Positions 38,293 to 47,012 of a stretch of 64,000 nt of DNA are shown piece after piece; position 1 is the first letter of the stretch, and the number at the start of each line of letters is the position of its first letter. The translations under genes were made by a program, and so were the position numbers. The DNA comes from an uncultured Collinsella sp. (GTDB lineage Bacteria; Actinomycetota; Coriobacteriia; Coriobacteriales; Coriobacteriaceae). Location: the NCBI GenBank assembly GCA_900541785.1, contig UQKY01000002.1, forward strand, positions 1 to 64,000. The letters run 5' to 3'. Under the pieces are notes generated by a model, which saw only the letters and a list, made by a program, of their open reading frames with translations, searched no databases and had not been told where the DNA came from.

Positions 38293-39537
38293 TTACTCGT
38301 GATCTTGGTAAATATCACGCGGAGCAAGCTCCGAATGTTTGCGTTTTAAGGTCTTAGGGGCCTTATACGTGTTGCTGGAGAAGTCGATATACTCGGTCTG
38401 CTTAAGCAGTCGCTCGATCATCTCCTCGTGGTCGAACAGCTCCCAGGCCTCGTGCACGGCATCGAGCTTGGCGTGTGTCTCGGGACGACGCGGCATAAAC
38501 AGCGTGCAGCAGTCGGGCGCTGCCTCAGTAGATATATCGAACGTGCCGATCTCCTGAGCGCGCGCAATGATCTCCTGCTTGTCGGACCCGATGAGCGGAC
38601 GGAACACGGGAATCTTCACGGCCTCGTTGACGGCCATGATGTTCTCGAGCGTCTGGGAGGCGACCTGACCGAGCGACTCACCGGTCACGATGGCCTTGGC
38701 GCCCTCGATATGCGCAATGCGCTCGGCAACCGAATACATGATGCGGCGATACATGATCACGCGCAGGTTGCTGGGGCAGGTGACGGAAATCTCACGCTGG
38801 CAATCGCCAAACGGCACCACGTACAGGCGGCCAATCTGGACACCCGGCTCAAGCGCACGGATGATGTCCTGCACCAAATACTCGCTCGTATCGGGAGTCT
38901 GCGGACGACCGGAGAAATGTACCGGCACGCACACCGCACCGCGACGCGCGAGCATCCAGGTCGCCACCGGAGAATCGATGCCCGACGACAGAAGCGTCAC
39001 GACCTTGCCGGCAGAACCCACCGGCAGACCGCCCACGCCGCGCTCGGAGCGCGCGTACACGTAAACGCTACCCTGTACCACCAGTACGTGCACCATCGCA
39101 TCGGGGTCGTGCATTTGAACCTTTTTATCGGGGAAGGCCTCGCACAGCACCTCGCCCACCTGGCGATTGATATCAATCGAGGTGAGCTCATAGTCGGTAT
39201 TGGAGCGCTTGGCGTGAACCTTAAACGAATCGAAGGGGCCAAACTCGCGCAGCGCCTTGACGGCGGCGGCGCAGTACTCCTGCGGGTCGCGGTTGGTGTG
39301 GTAAGCCAGGGACACACGGGCAACGCCGGGGACGGTGCGGATGACACGCGCCGCCTCGTCGGCCTGATGCTCGTTAAAGGTCACGAGGATATAACCGGAA
39401 ATTCGAGACACGGCGTTCACGGAAAAGGCGGCCAAAGCCGCCTTAATGTTATCCGTGAGGATATGCTCAAAATGTGCGCGGTTCTTGCCCTTCAGTCCAA
39501 CCTCGTGATAGTGGACCAGGCAAACGCGAGCTGCCAT
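38293..39537 (-). CDS. thiI: tRNA 4-thiouridine synthetase ThiI
   Basis: A 414-residue enzyme that thiolates U8 of tRNA. It opens with VHYHEVGLKGKNRAHFE, contains a THUMP domain and then the PP-loop SSGIDSPVATWM. The E. coli-type rhodanese domain is absent, as in most Gram-positives, so thiazole synthesis is unlikely to depend on it. It directly follows rpoZ with no gap. Confidence 0.95.
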   Translation of the reverse strand: MAARVCLVHYHEVGLKGKNRAHFEHILTDNIKAALAAFSVNAVSRISGYILVTFNEHQADEAARVIRTVPGVARVSLAYHTNRDPQEYCAAAVKALREFGPFDSFKVHAKRSNTDYELTSIDINRQVGEVLCEAFPDKKVQMHDPDAMVHVLVVQGSVYVYARSERGVGGLPVGSAGKVVTLLSSGIDSPVATWMLARRGAVCVPVHFSGRPQTPDTSEYLVQDIIRALEPGVQIGRLYVVPFGDCQREISVTCPSNLRVIMYRRIMYSVAERIAHIEGAKAIVTGESLGQVASQTLENIMAVNEAVKIPVFRPLIGSDKQEIIARAQEIGTFDISTEAAPDCCTLFMPRRPETHAKLDAVHEAWELFDHEEMIERLLKQTEYIDFSSNTYKAPKTLKRKHSELAPRDIYQDHE

Positions 39538-39819
39538 TTAGGCTTCAGCAACCTTATGGCCGAGCGCCTTCTCGTAACGGGCCTCGTCGTAGGAGATATC
39601 GCCGTCGACGATCTCATCCATAGCCATCGAGATGGTATCGGCGCCGGAGAGCGCGATGGTGATGTCGTCGACATCCTGAACGGCAAGCACGCGGTTATGC
39701 TGGCCACGCAGCATGCTATTGATGTCGCAGGCACGCTTGGAGGCAAGCGAAGCGAGCAGGAAGCGGTTGTGATCGGTCTTCTCCAGAAGATCGTCAATGC
39801 AAGGCTTTACAACGGACAC
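39538..39819 (-). CDS. rpoZ: RNA polymerase omega subunit
   Basis: A 93-residue small subunit that assists RNA polymerase assembly. The pattern CIDDLLEKTDHNRFLLASLASKRACDIN matches the omega signature (RxxLxxxxAKRAR-type). It lies immediately after gmk, the usual place. The start is GTG with an upstream AAGGA. Confidence 0.9.
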   Translation of the reverse strand: MSVVKPCIDDLLEKTDHNRFLLASLASKRACDINSMLRGQHNRVLAVQDVDDITIALSGADTISMAMDEIVDGDISYDEARYEKALGHKVAEA

Positions 39820-39824
39820 GGACC

Positions 39825-40394
39825 TCAGATCCTTTCATGCATATCGAGAACGCGAACGAGCTCGTCGGTCGCGCGGTCGAGATCGTCATTCACCACGACG
39901 TCGTCGTAGCGGTCGGCAAGGGCAAGCTCATGGGCGGCGTTTGCCATACGCAGCTCAATCGTCTCGGGCGTCTCGGTACCGCGACCGACCAGACGCTCGC
40001 GGAGTACCTCGAGCGAGGGTGGCTTGATAAAGATCAGCACGGCCTCGGGAAAACGCTCCTTAACCTGCAGGGCACCCTGAACATCAATCTCCAAGATGAG
40101 AGACGAGCCAGAGGCGAGCTTGGACTGGACCTCGCTCACCAACGTGCCGTAGCAGTTACCGTGGACCTCGGCCCACTCAACAAACTCACCGTTCGCCACG
40201 CGGCGGTCGAACTCCTCGCGCGTCAAGAAAAAGTAATTGACGCCATCGACCTCGCCTTTGCGTGGGGCTCGCGTGGTAGCCGAAACCGTCAGGCCCAGGT
40301 TAGAGCGACGCTCGCGTACACGAGTGACGAGCGTGCCCTTGCCCGCGCCTGACGGTCCAGAAATCACAAAGAGCTTTGAATCCTGAGCGCTCAC
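39825..40394 (-). CDS. gmk: Guanylate kinase
   Basis: A 189-residue enzyme converting GMP to GDP. It has the P loop GPSGAGKGTLV, the SATTRAPRKGEVDGVNYFFL GMP-binding segment and the EIDVQGALQVKERFPEAVLIFIKPPS motif. The GTG start at 40394 abuts the mIHF stop. It lies between mIHF and rpoZ, the conserved actinobacterial order. Confidence 0.96.
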   Translation of the reverse strand: MSAQDSKLFVISGPSGAGKGTLVTRVRERRSNLGLTVSATTRAPRKGEVDGVNYFFLTREEFDRRVANGEFVEWAEVHGNCYGTLVSEVQSKLASGSSLILEIDVQGALQVKERFPEAVLIFIKPPSLEVLRERLVGRGTETPETIELRMANAAHELALADRYDDVVVNDDLDRATDELVRVLDMHERI

Positions 40395-40703
40395 TTATTT
40401 GGTCAGCTGCTCGAGGAGCTGCTCGCGCTGACGGACGCCAAGGCCCTGGACGCGACGGGTAGCGGAGATGCCGAGCTCCTCCATGATCTTGGCGGCCTTG
40501 GCCTTGCCATAACCGGGGAGAGACTCGATGAGGGTGGAAACCTTCATGCGGGAAGCAATGGGGTCATCGGAGTTGAGCACGGATTCGAGGGACTTCTCAC
40601 CCTTCTTGATCTGCTCACGGAGCTCTGCGCGAGCGTGACGCGCGGCGGCAGCCTTCTCAAGAGCCTGCTTGCGCTGCTCATCGGTAAGCTGAGGGAGTGC
40701 CAT
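40395..40703 (-). CDS. mihF: Actinobacterial integration host factor (mIHF)
   Basis: A 102-residue nucleoid protein. It matches the actinobacterial mIHF: MALPQLTDEQRKQALEKAAAARHARAELREQIKKG, then the helix-two-turn-helix SLPGYGKAKAAKIMEELGISATRRVQGLG. It is unrelated to proteobacterial IHF and is a good marker for Actinomycetota. ATG 40703 follows GGAGG. Confidence 0.95.
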   Translation of the reverse strand: MALPQLTDEQRKQALEKAAAARHARAELREQIKKGEKSLESVLNSDDPIASRMKVSTLIESLPGYGKAKAAKIMEELGISATRRVQGLGVRQREQLLEQLTK

Positions 40704-40747
40704 TCGTACCTCCAAATAGTTGGGTTATATCTGATTCAATATTTGGC

Positions 40748-40756
40748 ATTTTAGCA
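40748..40756 (-). promoter_or_regulatory. mIHF extended -10 promoter
   Basis: TGCTAAAAT on the minus strand, 44 bases upstream of the mIHF start, with TG in the extended position. The -35 is weak. Confidence 0.45.
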
Positions 40757-40840
40757 CGTAAAACGTACAAAATGGCCAATTGCGGCTCCATAGGTTAGAC
40801 GATACCCGCAAAAAGTGCAATATATCGCGCTAAAAGATGA

Positions 40841-40897
40841 GCCCCTGACCTGCGATTCCACACAAAGGATGGGAAAGTTTTCGCAGGCACAGGGGCT
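40841..40897 (-). terminator. Large hairpin after pyrF
   Basis: Arms GCCCCTG-A-CCTGCGA and TCGCAGG-CA-CAGGGGC pair over 14 bp around a 25-base loop. On the minus strand a weak TCTTTTA follows. It may end the pyr operon or be a structured RNA in its own right. It is the main content of the 240-base gap between mIHF and pyrF. Confidence 0.5.
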
Positions 40898-40942
40898 AAT
40901 TTGTGCTAATGAGACCCAAAAGTGGTGACTTAAGGGAATCTT

Positions 40943-41659
40943 TTATGCGACGTTTTCGACCAGCTCGGCAACGATGGCGTCAAACGCGGCAACCGGATCA
41001 TCGGCGCCGGTAATGGGGCGGCCAACCACGATATGGCTCGCGCCGCGCTCGATAGCCTGGGAAGGCGTGGCCACGCGGGACTGATCGCCCAACGCGGCGC
41101 CAACCGGACGCACGCCCGGGGTCACAATCAGCGCATCGGGGCCCAGCAGCTCACGCATGTCATGAGCCTCCATCGGCGAGCACACGATGCCGTCGATACC
41201 GTTGGCCTGGGCGAGTTTTGCCAGACGGGCGGCCTCCTCGGCAACGGGCGACTCGACGCCGATCTCGCTCAGCGCATCCTGATTCATGCTCGTAAGCACG
41301 GTGATGGCGACGAGCTTGGCTCGGTCCTCGCGCGCCTCCTCGGCACCCTCACGGCAGGCGGCGAGCATAGCACCCGAACCCAGGCCGTGAACCGAAAGCA
41401 GGTCGGCACCGGCAAGCGAGGCCGAGCGAGCGGCACCGCGCACCTGATGCGGAATGTCATGGAACTTAAGGTCAAGGAAGACCTTAAAGCCCAGGTACTT
41501 AAAGGTCTTGACGATCTCGGGACCCTCGGCGTAATAGAGCGTCATGCCCACCTTAAGCCAGGCGGCATGGCCCGAAAGCTCATGGGCGAGCTCGAGTGCA
41601 CGCTCACGGTCGCAGTCGAGGGCGACGATAACGCGGTCGCGGGCATCGGTCTCTAGCAT
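40943..41659 (-). CDS. pyrF: Orotidine 5'-phosphate decarboxylase
   Basis: A 238-residue enzyme for the last step of UMP synthesis. It opens DRVIVALDCDRERALELAHEL and has the active-site DLKFHDIPHQV and a VTPGVRP phosphate-binding loop. The N terminus overlaps pyrD by seven bases. It is the last gene of the pyr operon. Confidence 0.96.
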   Translation of the reverse strand: MLETDARDRVIVALDCDRERALELAHELSGHAAWLKVGMTLYYAEGPEIVKTFKYLGFKVFLDLKFHDIPHQVRGAARSASLAGADLLSVHGLGSGAMLAACREGAEEAREDRAKLVAITVLTSMNQDALSEIGVESPVAEEAARLAKLAQANGIDGIVCSPMEAHDMRELLGPDALIVTPGVRPVGAALGDQSRVATPSQAIERGASHIVVGRPITGADDPVAAFDAIVAELVENVA

Positions 41660-42576
41660 TCGAAAGCACCTACCAGCTCGTTGATGTCCTTCACGCCCTG
41701 GGACTCGGCCCAGGCCTCGAGCTCGCGCTCAATCTTGAGCGAAGCGCACGGATCGACGAAGTTGGCCATACCAACCGATACGCAGGTAGCGCCAGCCAGG
41801 ATAAACTCGGCCGCGTCCTCACCGGTCATGACGCCGCCGACGCCGTTGATGGGGATATCGACGGCCTGGGCAACCTCCCAGACCATACGCACGGCGATGT
41901 GATGGCACAACGGGCCCGATAGACCGCCCTTGGGCTTGGCCACACGCGACTTGCGGGTGTGGACGTCGATGGCCATACCCTGGATGGAGTTGATGACCGA
42001 AAGGCCGTCGGCGCCGGCGGCCTCGAGGGCGCGGGCGATCTCGGCGACGTTGACCGGTGCCATCTTCACAAACAGCGGCTTGTCGGTCACCTTGCGGCAG
42101 GCGGCCATGACGGAAGAGGCGCCCTCGGGCGTGGAGCCCATGGCGGCACCGCCGGCGGCAATGTTGGGGCAGCTCACGTTGATCTCATAGCCGGCAGCCC
42201 AGGGGCACAGCTCGACATACATCTCGAGCGCACGGACAAACTCGTCCACGGAATGACCGGCAACCTGGCAGATGACCTGGCAACCGTCCTTAGAGAGCTG
42301 CTCGAGCCACGGACCGGACTCGCGGGCGAAAGCGGCCACACCAGGGTTCTGCAGGCCCACGGAATTGATCATGCCGCCGGGAATCTCGGCCATGCGGGGT
42401 GCGGGATTGCCGGGCCAGGGCTCGGCAGCGCAACCCTTGGTGGTGATGGCACCCAGCTGGGAGACATCGAAGAAGTTTTGGAACTGCCAACCGTAGCCAA
42501 AGGTACCGGCTGCGGTGTTGATGGGGTTCTGCATCTTGACGCCGCCGAAATCGACGGCCATGTTCACGGTACCCAC
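41653..42576 (-). CDS. pyrD: Dihydroorotate dehydrogenase, catalytic subunit (class 1B)
   Basis: An FMN-dependent TIM-barrel enzyme oxidising dihydroorotate. It has AVDFGGVKMQNPINTAAGTFGYG, INVSCPN with the catalytic Cys, and GVGGVMTGEDAAEF for FMN phosphate. It works with PyrK, encoded just upstream, and thus uses NAD. The GTG at 42576 overlaps the pyrK stop (TAGTG) and gives 307 residues; an ATG five codons later is also possible. A longer open frame to 42624 is unlikely. Confidence 0.94.
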   Translation of the reverse strand: MGTVNMAVDFGGVKMQNPINTAAGTFGYGWQFQNFFDVSQLGAITTKGCAAEPWPGNPAPRMAEIPGGMINSVGLQNPGVAAFARESGPWLEQLSKDGCQVICQVAGHSVDEFVRALEMYVELCPWAAGYEINVSCPNIAAGGAAMGSTPEGASSVMAACRKVTDKPLFVKMAPVNVAEIARALEAAGADGLSVINSIQGMAIDVHTRKSRVAKPKGGLSGPLCHHIAVRMVWEVAQAVDIPINGVGGVMTGEDAAEFILAGATCVSVGMANFVDPCASLKIERELEAWAESQGVKDINELVGAFEC

Positions 42577-43367
42577 TAGAAGACCACCACCTTGGAAGCA
42601 TCGAACACGGGGCCGCACATGCATGCGCCCTTCATACCGTCGACCGTCTCGACATTGCAGGTGTTACAGGCACCAAAGCCGCAGCTCATCATGCGCTCGA
42701 GCGACACCTCGCAGTACGCGCCGGCATCGGCGGCAGCGGCGGCGACCTTCTTCATCATGACGGCGGGACCGCAACTGGCGACGTAGTCGTAACCGCCCTC
42801 GCCAAGCAGCTCGGCGGCAGGATCGGTGCAGAAGCCGTGCGTGCCCAACGAGCCGTCGTCGGTGCACACGTTGACCGTGGCTCCCAGCGCGCGGAACTCA
42901 TCGACGCCCACGGCCTTGGACGCGGTGCAAAAGCCCAGGCACACGTCGACGGCTACACCCTGCTTGGCAAGCATGCCGGCCAGGCAGAGCACGGGCGGAA
43001 CGCCAATGCCGCCGGCGACGAGCAACGCCTTCCTGGTGCCCTCGGGCACGAGCCAGCCGCGGCCGCCAGGGCCCAGCAAGTTAGAGGTGGAGCCAGGGGC
43101 CATCTGTGACAGACGGCGGGTATCATCGCCCACGACGGCGTACCACAGCTCGACGGTGCCGGCCTCGGCGTCGGCGCAATAGAAGCTCAGGGGCACGCGA
43201 AGCAGCGAGGAAGCATCGCCCGGCACGGCGATATTCACGAACTGACCGGGCTTGAGCGCACTTGCAAGCTTGGGGGCCGAGATAACGAGCGAGAAGATGC
43301 CGTCGGCGATCTCCTGGTTCGAGACGACCTCGAAGTCGTGCATGCGTGCAGTGGAAGGTGTGGGCAT
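42576..43367 (-). CDS. pyrK: Dihydroorotate dehydrogenase electron-transfer subunit
   Basis: A 263-residue FAD and [2Fe-2S] protein passing electrons from PyrD to NAD. It has the ferredoxin-reductase FAD-binding region, an LVAGGIGVPPVLCL NAD-binding loop, and the C-terminal cluster motif MSCGFGACNTC...CMCGPVF. The companion pyrD follows with a one-base overlap. Confidence 0.94.
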   Translation of the reverse strand: MPTPSTARMHDFEVVSNQEIADGIFSLVISAPKLASALKPGQFVNIAVPGDASSLLRVPLSFYCADAEAGTVELWYAVVGDDTRRLSQMAPGSTSNLLGPGGRGWLVPEGTRKALLVAGGIGVPPVLCLAGMLAKQGVAVDVCLGFCTASKAVGVDEFRALGATVNVCTDDGSLGTHGFCTDPAAELLGEGGYDYVASCGPAVMMKKVAAAAADAGAYCEVSLERMMSCGFGACNTCNVETVDGMKGACMCGPVFDASKVVVF

Positions 43368-43414
43368 AGACGCTCCAATCCCCCATGCGGTTGCATGGTT
43401 CAGGCGAACAGAAA

Positions 43415-43439
43415 GCGCGGCACCGCAAGGGCGCCGCGC
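43415..43439 (-). other. Hairpin between pyrC and pyrK
   Basis: Minus-strand stem GCGCGGC/GCCGCGC with an 11-base loop followed by TTTC. It lies in the 92-base pyrC-pyrK gap and might attenuate or stabilise the distal pyr message. Confidence 0.35.
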
Positions 43440-43459
43440 ACAAAAGCGATAAGGCTATG

Positions 43460-44749
43460 CTAGCAGATGCAGCCGTCGGCAAGCGTCTGCTTACCGCCGA
43501 CGAACACATCGGTGGCACGACCGGTGAGCGTACGGCCGGCAAAACCGGAGTTCTCGGCGCGCGACTCGTAGCCGTCCTCGCCGACCGTCCAGGTGGCGGA
43601 CGCGTCGAACACGGTCAGGTCGGCAACGGAGCCCGCCTTGACCTGAACCTGGTCCAGACCCAGGATCTCGCGCGGCTTGATGGCCATGAGCTCGACCATG
43701 CGGCCCATGCCCATCTTACCGGTGTTGACCAGCTCGGTGAGTACGAGCGACAGCGAGGTCTCGAGGCCGATCATACCAAAGGGCGCAAGCTCGAACTCGC
43801 GGGCCTTCTCCCACGGGGTGTGGGGAGCGTGATCGGTGACGATAACGTCGACGGTGCCGTCGATGACACCCTGACGGATGGCCTCGGCGTCCTCGTCGGT
43901 GCGCAGCGGCGGATTGACCTTGAGCGAGGTGTTGTAGGTCTCGTCCAGGTCGTTCTCGGTCAGGAACATGTGGTGCGGGGTTGCCTCGCAGGTAACCTGA
44001 ACGCCAGCGGCCTTGCCGGCACGCACGATCTCAAGGCCATGGGCGGTAGAGATGTGCTGGATGTGCAGCTTGGCACCGGTCAGCTTGGCGATCTCGATGT
44101 CGCGAGCGATCTGGAGCTCCTCGCCGGCAGCCGGCCAGCCCTCAAGAGCCAGACGGGTCGAGACCTTGCCCTCGTTGATCTGGCCGTGGCCGACCAGGTC
44201 CTCGTCCTGGCAGTGGCTCATAAAGACCTTGCCGAACATCTTGCCGTAGTCCATGCAGCGACGGAGCATGCCCGCGCCCTGCACGCCGCGACCGTCGTCG
44301 GTGAAGGCAACGGCGCCGTGGGCGACCATATCGCCCATTTCGGACATGGCCTCGCCCTTAAGACCGCGGGTCATGGCGCCCGACGGATAGACGCGGCAGT
44401 GACCGACCTCGGCAGCGCGGGACTTGACGAACTCAACGACGGTGCCGTTATCGGTAACGGGGTCGGTGTTGGGCATGGCGCACACGCCGGTGAAGCCGCC
44501 CTTTGCAGCCGCGCGGGTGCCGCTCTCGATGTCCTCTTTGACCTCGTAGCCGGGCTCACGCAGGTGGACATGCATGTCCACCAGCCCAGGGACGAGGTAC
44601 TTACCGGAAAGGTCGCGGACCTCGGCTCCCTCGGCGGCGAGGTTCTCGCCGACCTCGGCGATCTTGTCGCCGTCAATCAGGACGTCAACGACACCGTCAA
44701 GCTCGACGGACGGGTCGACGACGTGGGCATTCTTAAGAAGCAAGGCCAT
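43460..44749 (-). CDS. pyrC: Dihydroorotase
   Basis: A 429-residue class I dihydroorotase closing the pyrimidine ring. Metal ligands are visible in DMHVHLREPGYEVKEDIESGTRAA, with later His in SHCQDED and IQHIS, and DHAPH for the catalytic Asp. ATG 44749 follows GGAGG and overlaps the 3' end of pyrB by 17 bases. Class I dihydroorotase beside pyrB is typical of Gram-positives. Confidence 0.95.
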   Translation of the reverse strand: MALLLKNAHVVDPSVELDGVVDVLIDGDKIAEVGENLAAEGAEVRDLSGKYLVPGLVDMHVHLREPGYEVKEDIESGTRAAAKGGFTGVCAMPNTDPVTDNGTVVEFVKSRAAEVGHCRVYPSGAMTRGLKGEAMSEMGDMVAHGAVAFTDDGRGVQGAGMLRRCMDYGKMFGKVFMSHCQDEDLVGHGQINEGKVSTRLALEGWPAAGEELQIARDIEIAKLTGAKLHIQHISTAHGLEIVRAGKAAGVQVTCEATPHHMFLTENDLDETYNTSLKVNPPLRTDEDAEAIRQGVIDGTVDVIVTDHAPHTPWEKAREFELAPFGMIGLETSLSLVLTELVNTGKMGMGRMVELMAIKPREILGLDQVQVKAGSVADLTVFDASATWTVGEDGYESRAENSGFAGRTLTGRATDVFVGGKQTLADGCIC

Positions 44750-45677
44750 TATCGGCACCTCCAAGCAGCAGATACAGGATAGCCATACGCACGCAGATAC
44801 CGGCGTAGACCTGCTCCAGGATGACGGAGCGTTGCGGGTGGTCGGCCATATAGGAGTCGAACTCGACGCCGCGGTTGATGGGGCCCGGGTGGCAAATGAT
44901 CGCGTCGGGCTTCATGAGCTTCTCACGGTCCTTTGTCAGGCCGAAGAGCTTGTGGTACTCGCGAATGGTCGGGAACGGGGCACCCTCGAGGCGCTCCTGC
45001 TGTACGCGCAGCATGTAGACGACGTCCAGCTCGGGCAGGACGGAATCGAGGTCGCTCGTCACGTGGTCGCAGCCCAGAACCTCGGGCGCCGGCGGCAGAA
45101 GCGTGCCGGGGGCGACGGCGTAGGTCTCGCAGCCCATGATCTTCAACGCGGGGAGCAGCGAGCCGCAAACGCGGGAGTGGGCGATGTCACCGACAACGGC
45201 GACCTTCAGACCGTGGAAGTCACCCTTGTGCTCCCAGATGGTGTACAGGTCGAGCAGAGCCTGCGTGGGGTGGTTGTGCTTACCGTCACCGGCGCAGATA
45301 ACACTCGCGGGCGAATTCTGCGTGACGATGTAGGGAGCACCGGCATGCTTGTCGCGCACGACGATGCAGTCGATCTTGTAGGCATTGAGAGTCTCGACGG
45401 TATCGACGAGGCTCTCGCCCTTGACCGTGGAGGTCGAGGAGCCACCGAAGTTGAGGCTGTCGGCCGAAAGACGCTTCTCGGCGAGCTCGAAGGAGCTGCG
45501 GGTACGCGTCGAGGGCTCGTTGAACATGTTGACGATGGTCTTGCCCTTGAGCGTGGGGACCTTCTTGATGGCACGCTCGTTGACCTCGGAGAACGCCTTG
45601 GCGGTCTCGAGGATGAGCTTGATGTCCTCTTCGGAGTACTCGGTAATGTCGATCAGATGCTTATGATTGAACGCCAC
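44733..45677 (-). CDS. pyrB: Aspartate carbamoyltransferase, catalytic
   Basis: A 314-residue enzyme joining carbamoyl phosphate and aspartate. Motifs are EPSTRTRSSFELAEKRL for carbamoyl phosphate and the HPTQALLDLYTI region. There is no pyrI regulatory subunit. GTG 45677 was chosen: it lies just after the pyrR stop with a GGGAGG upstream. An in-frame GTG at 45689 would leave no room for ribosome binding. Confidence 0.94.
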   Translation of the reverse strand: MAFNHKHLIDITEYSEEDIKLILETAKAFSEVNERAIKKVPTLKGKTIVNMFNEPSTRTRSSFELAEKRLSADSLNFGGSSTSTVKGESLVDTVETLNAYKIDCIVVRDKHAGAPYIVTQNSPASVICAGDGKHNHPTQALLDLYTIWEHKGDFHGLKVAVVGDIAHSRVCGSLLPALKIMGCETYAVAPGTLLPPAPEVLGCDHVTSDLDSVLPELDVVYMLRVQQERLEGAPFPTIREYHKLFGLTKDREKLMKPDAIICHPGPINRGVEFDSYMADHPQRSVILEQVYAGICVRMAILYLLLGGADNGLAS

Positions 45678-45681
45678 GGTA

Positions 45682-46278
<597 letters not shown>

Positions 46279-46304
46279 TCACATGTCTTGACTGCTGACA
46301 CAGT

Positions 46305-46345
46305 CAAAAAAATAGATGCCCGACCGCTCAAAGCGGACCAGACAC
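46305..46345 (-). terminator. pyr operon attenuator terminator
   Basis: On the minus strand a 12-bp stem (with one bulge and some G-T pairs) around a CGC-TTTGA-GCG core is followed by seven T residues at 46312-46306. It precedes pyrR, so termination here would switch off the whole operon. Confidence 0.65.
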
Positions 46346-46394
46346 CCACAGGAAGTACTGCTCATTGACAGCTATGTAATTCCATGTGGGTATC
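46341..46394 (-). promoter_or_regulatory. pyr leader antiterminator stem
   Basis: GATACCCACA (46394-46385) pairs with TGTGGGTGTC (46350-46341). This 10-bp stem uses part of the 5' arm of the terminator, so the two cannot form together. Confidence 0.55.
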
Positions 46395-46402
46395 TCGTAC
46401 CC
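46388..46402 (-). promoter_or_regulatory. pyr leader anti-antiterminator stem
   Basis: GGGTA-CGAGA-TACCC forms a small hairpin that would lock the 5' strand of the antiterminator. This is where a PyrR-UMP binding loop would be expected, though the Bacillus consensus is not obvious. Confidence 0.45.
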
Positions 46403-46717
46403 CTTTAATGGTCAAGGCATAGTGTAGCCAACCTCGGGCTCAAATGCGAGCATAAATACTAGTCAATCCGTAAACGGAGCCAATAGCTCCATAAACCTAT
46501 ATATATTTGTGGGACGCGCTTGAAAACCTTGTTGCGAGCTGGCATAATCCCCTCTGCTGCACGCAAATCGGATCTACGTCCAGGGCCGTAGCGTGGGCAC
46601 TATCGCCAAAAGAGGAATATCTCTGTGTAGATTGCGCACAGAGACATGCTTCTGTGCTATAGTTCAGGCTTGTTTGTTAACGCGACATGTTCGTTTGTCG
46701 CCCAAGGAGGGTCAGTT
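46403..46717. other. Intergenic region between the pyr leader and rpmB
   Basis: A divergent control region. It holds the start of the pyr leader, a GGAGC/GCTCC hairpin (46478-46492), an inverted repeat CTCTGTG/CACAGAG (46621-46643) and the rpmB promoter. No open frame of note was found. Confidence 0.5.
46655..46663 (+). promoter_or_regulatory. rpmB extended -10 promoter
   Basis: TGCTATAGT with the TG extension, about 50 bases before rpmB. A TTGCGC lies 20 bases upstream, too far to be a good -35. An inverted repeat CTCTGTG/CACAGAG at 46621-46643 overlaps that region. Confidence 0.6.
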
Positions 46718-46906
46718 ATGTCCAAAGTTTGCGAAGTTTGCGGTAAGCACCCCGTTGCCGGTCGCTCCATCAGCCACTCTCACCGCGTCACCAACCGTAA
46801 GTTCCGCCCCAACATCCAGCGCGTCTACGTCGTCGTCGATGGTCACCGTCGCAAGATGAACGTTTGCTCCACCTGCCTCAAGTCCGGCAAGGTTGCGCGC
46901 TCCTAA
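46718..46906 (+). CDS. rpmB: 50S ribosomal protein L28
   Basis: A 62-residue large-subunit protein. It has VCGKHPVAGRSISHSHRVTNRKFRPNIQ-type L28 sequence and two Cys pairs (CEVC and CSTC), the zinc-binding form. AAGGAGG lies eight bases before the ATG at 46718. It is followed by a terminator. Confidence 0.96.
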   Translation: MSKVCEVCGKHPVAGRSISHSHRVTNRKFRPNIQRVYVVVDGHRRKMNVCSTCLKSGKVARS

Positions 46907-46972
46907 ATAAGGTCTTACCAACAAGTACCTCGGACTCTCCGGGTCAAAGACCTCGCGTTCACATAGAACTTA

Positions 46973-47006
46973 CCAAAGGCGTCCTCCATGTGGAGGGCGC
47001 CTTTTT
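46973..47006 (+). terminator. Terminator after rpmB
   Basis: AAAGGCG.CCTCC and GGAGG.CGCCTTT pair around an ATGT loop and end in TTTTT. Confidence 0.9.
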
Positions 47007-47012
47007 GCACCC

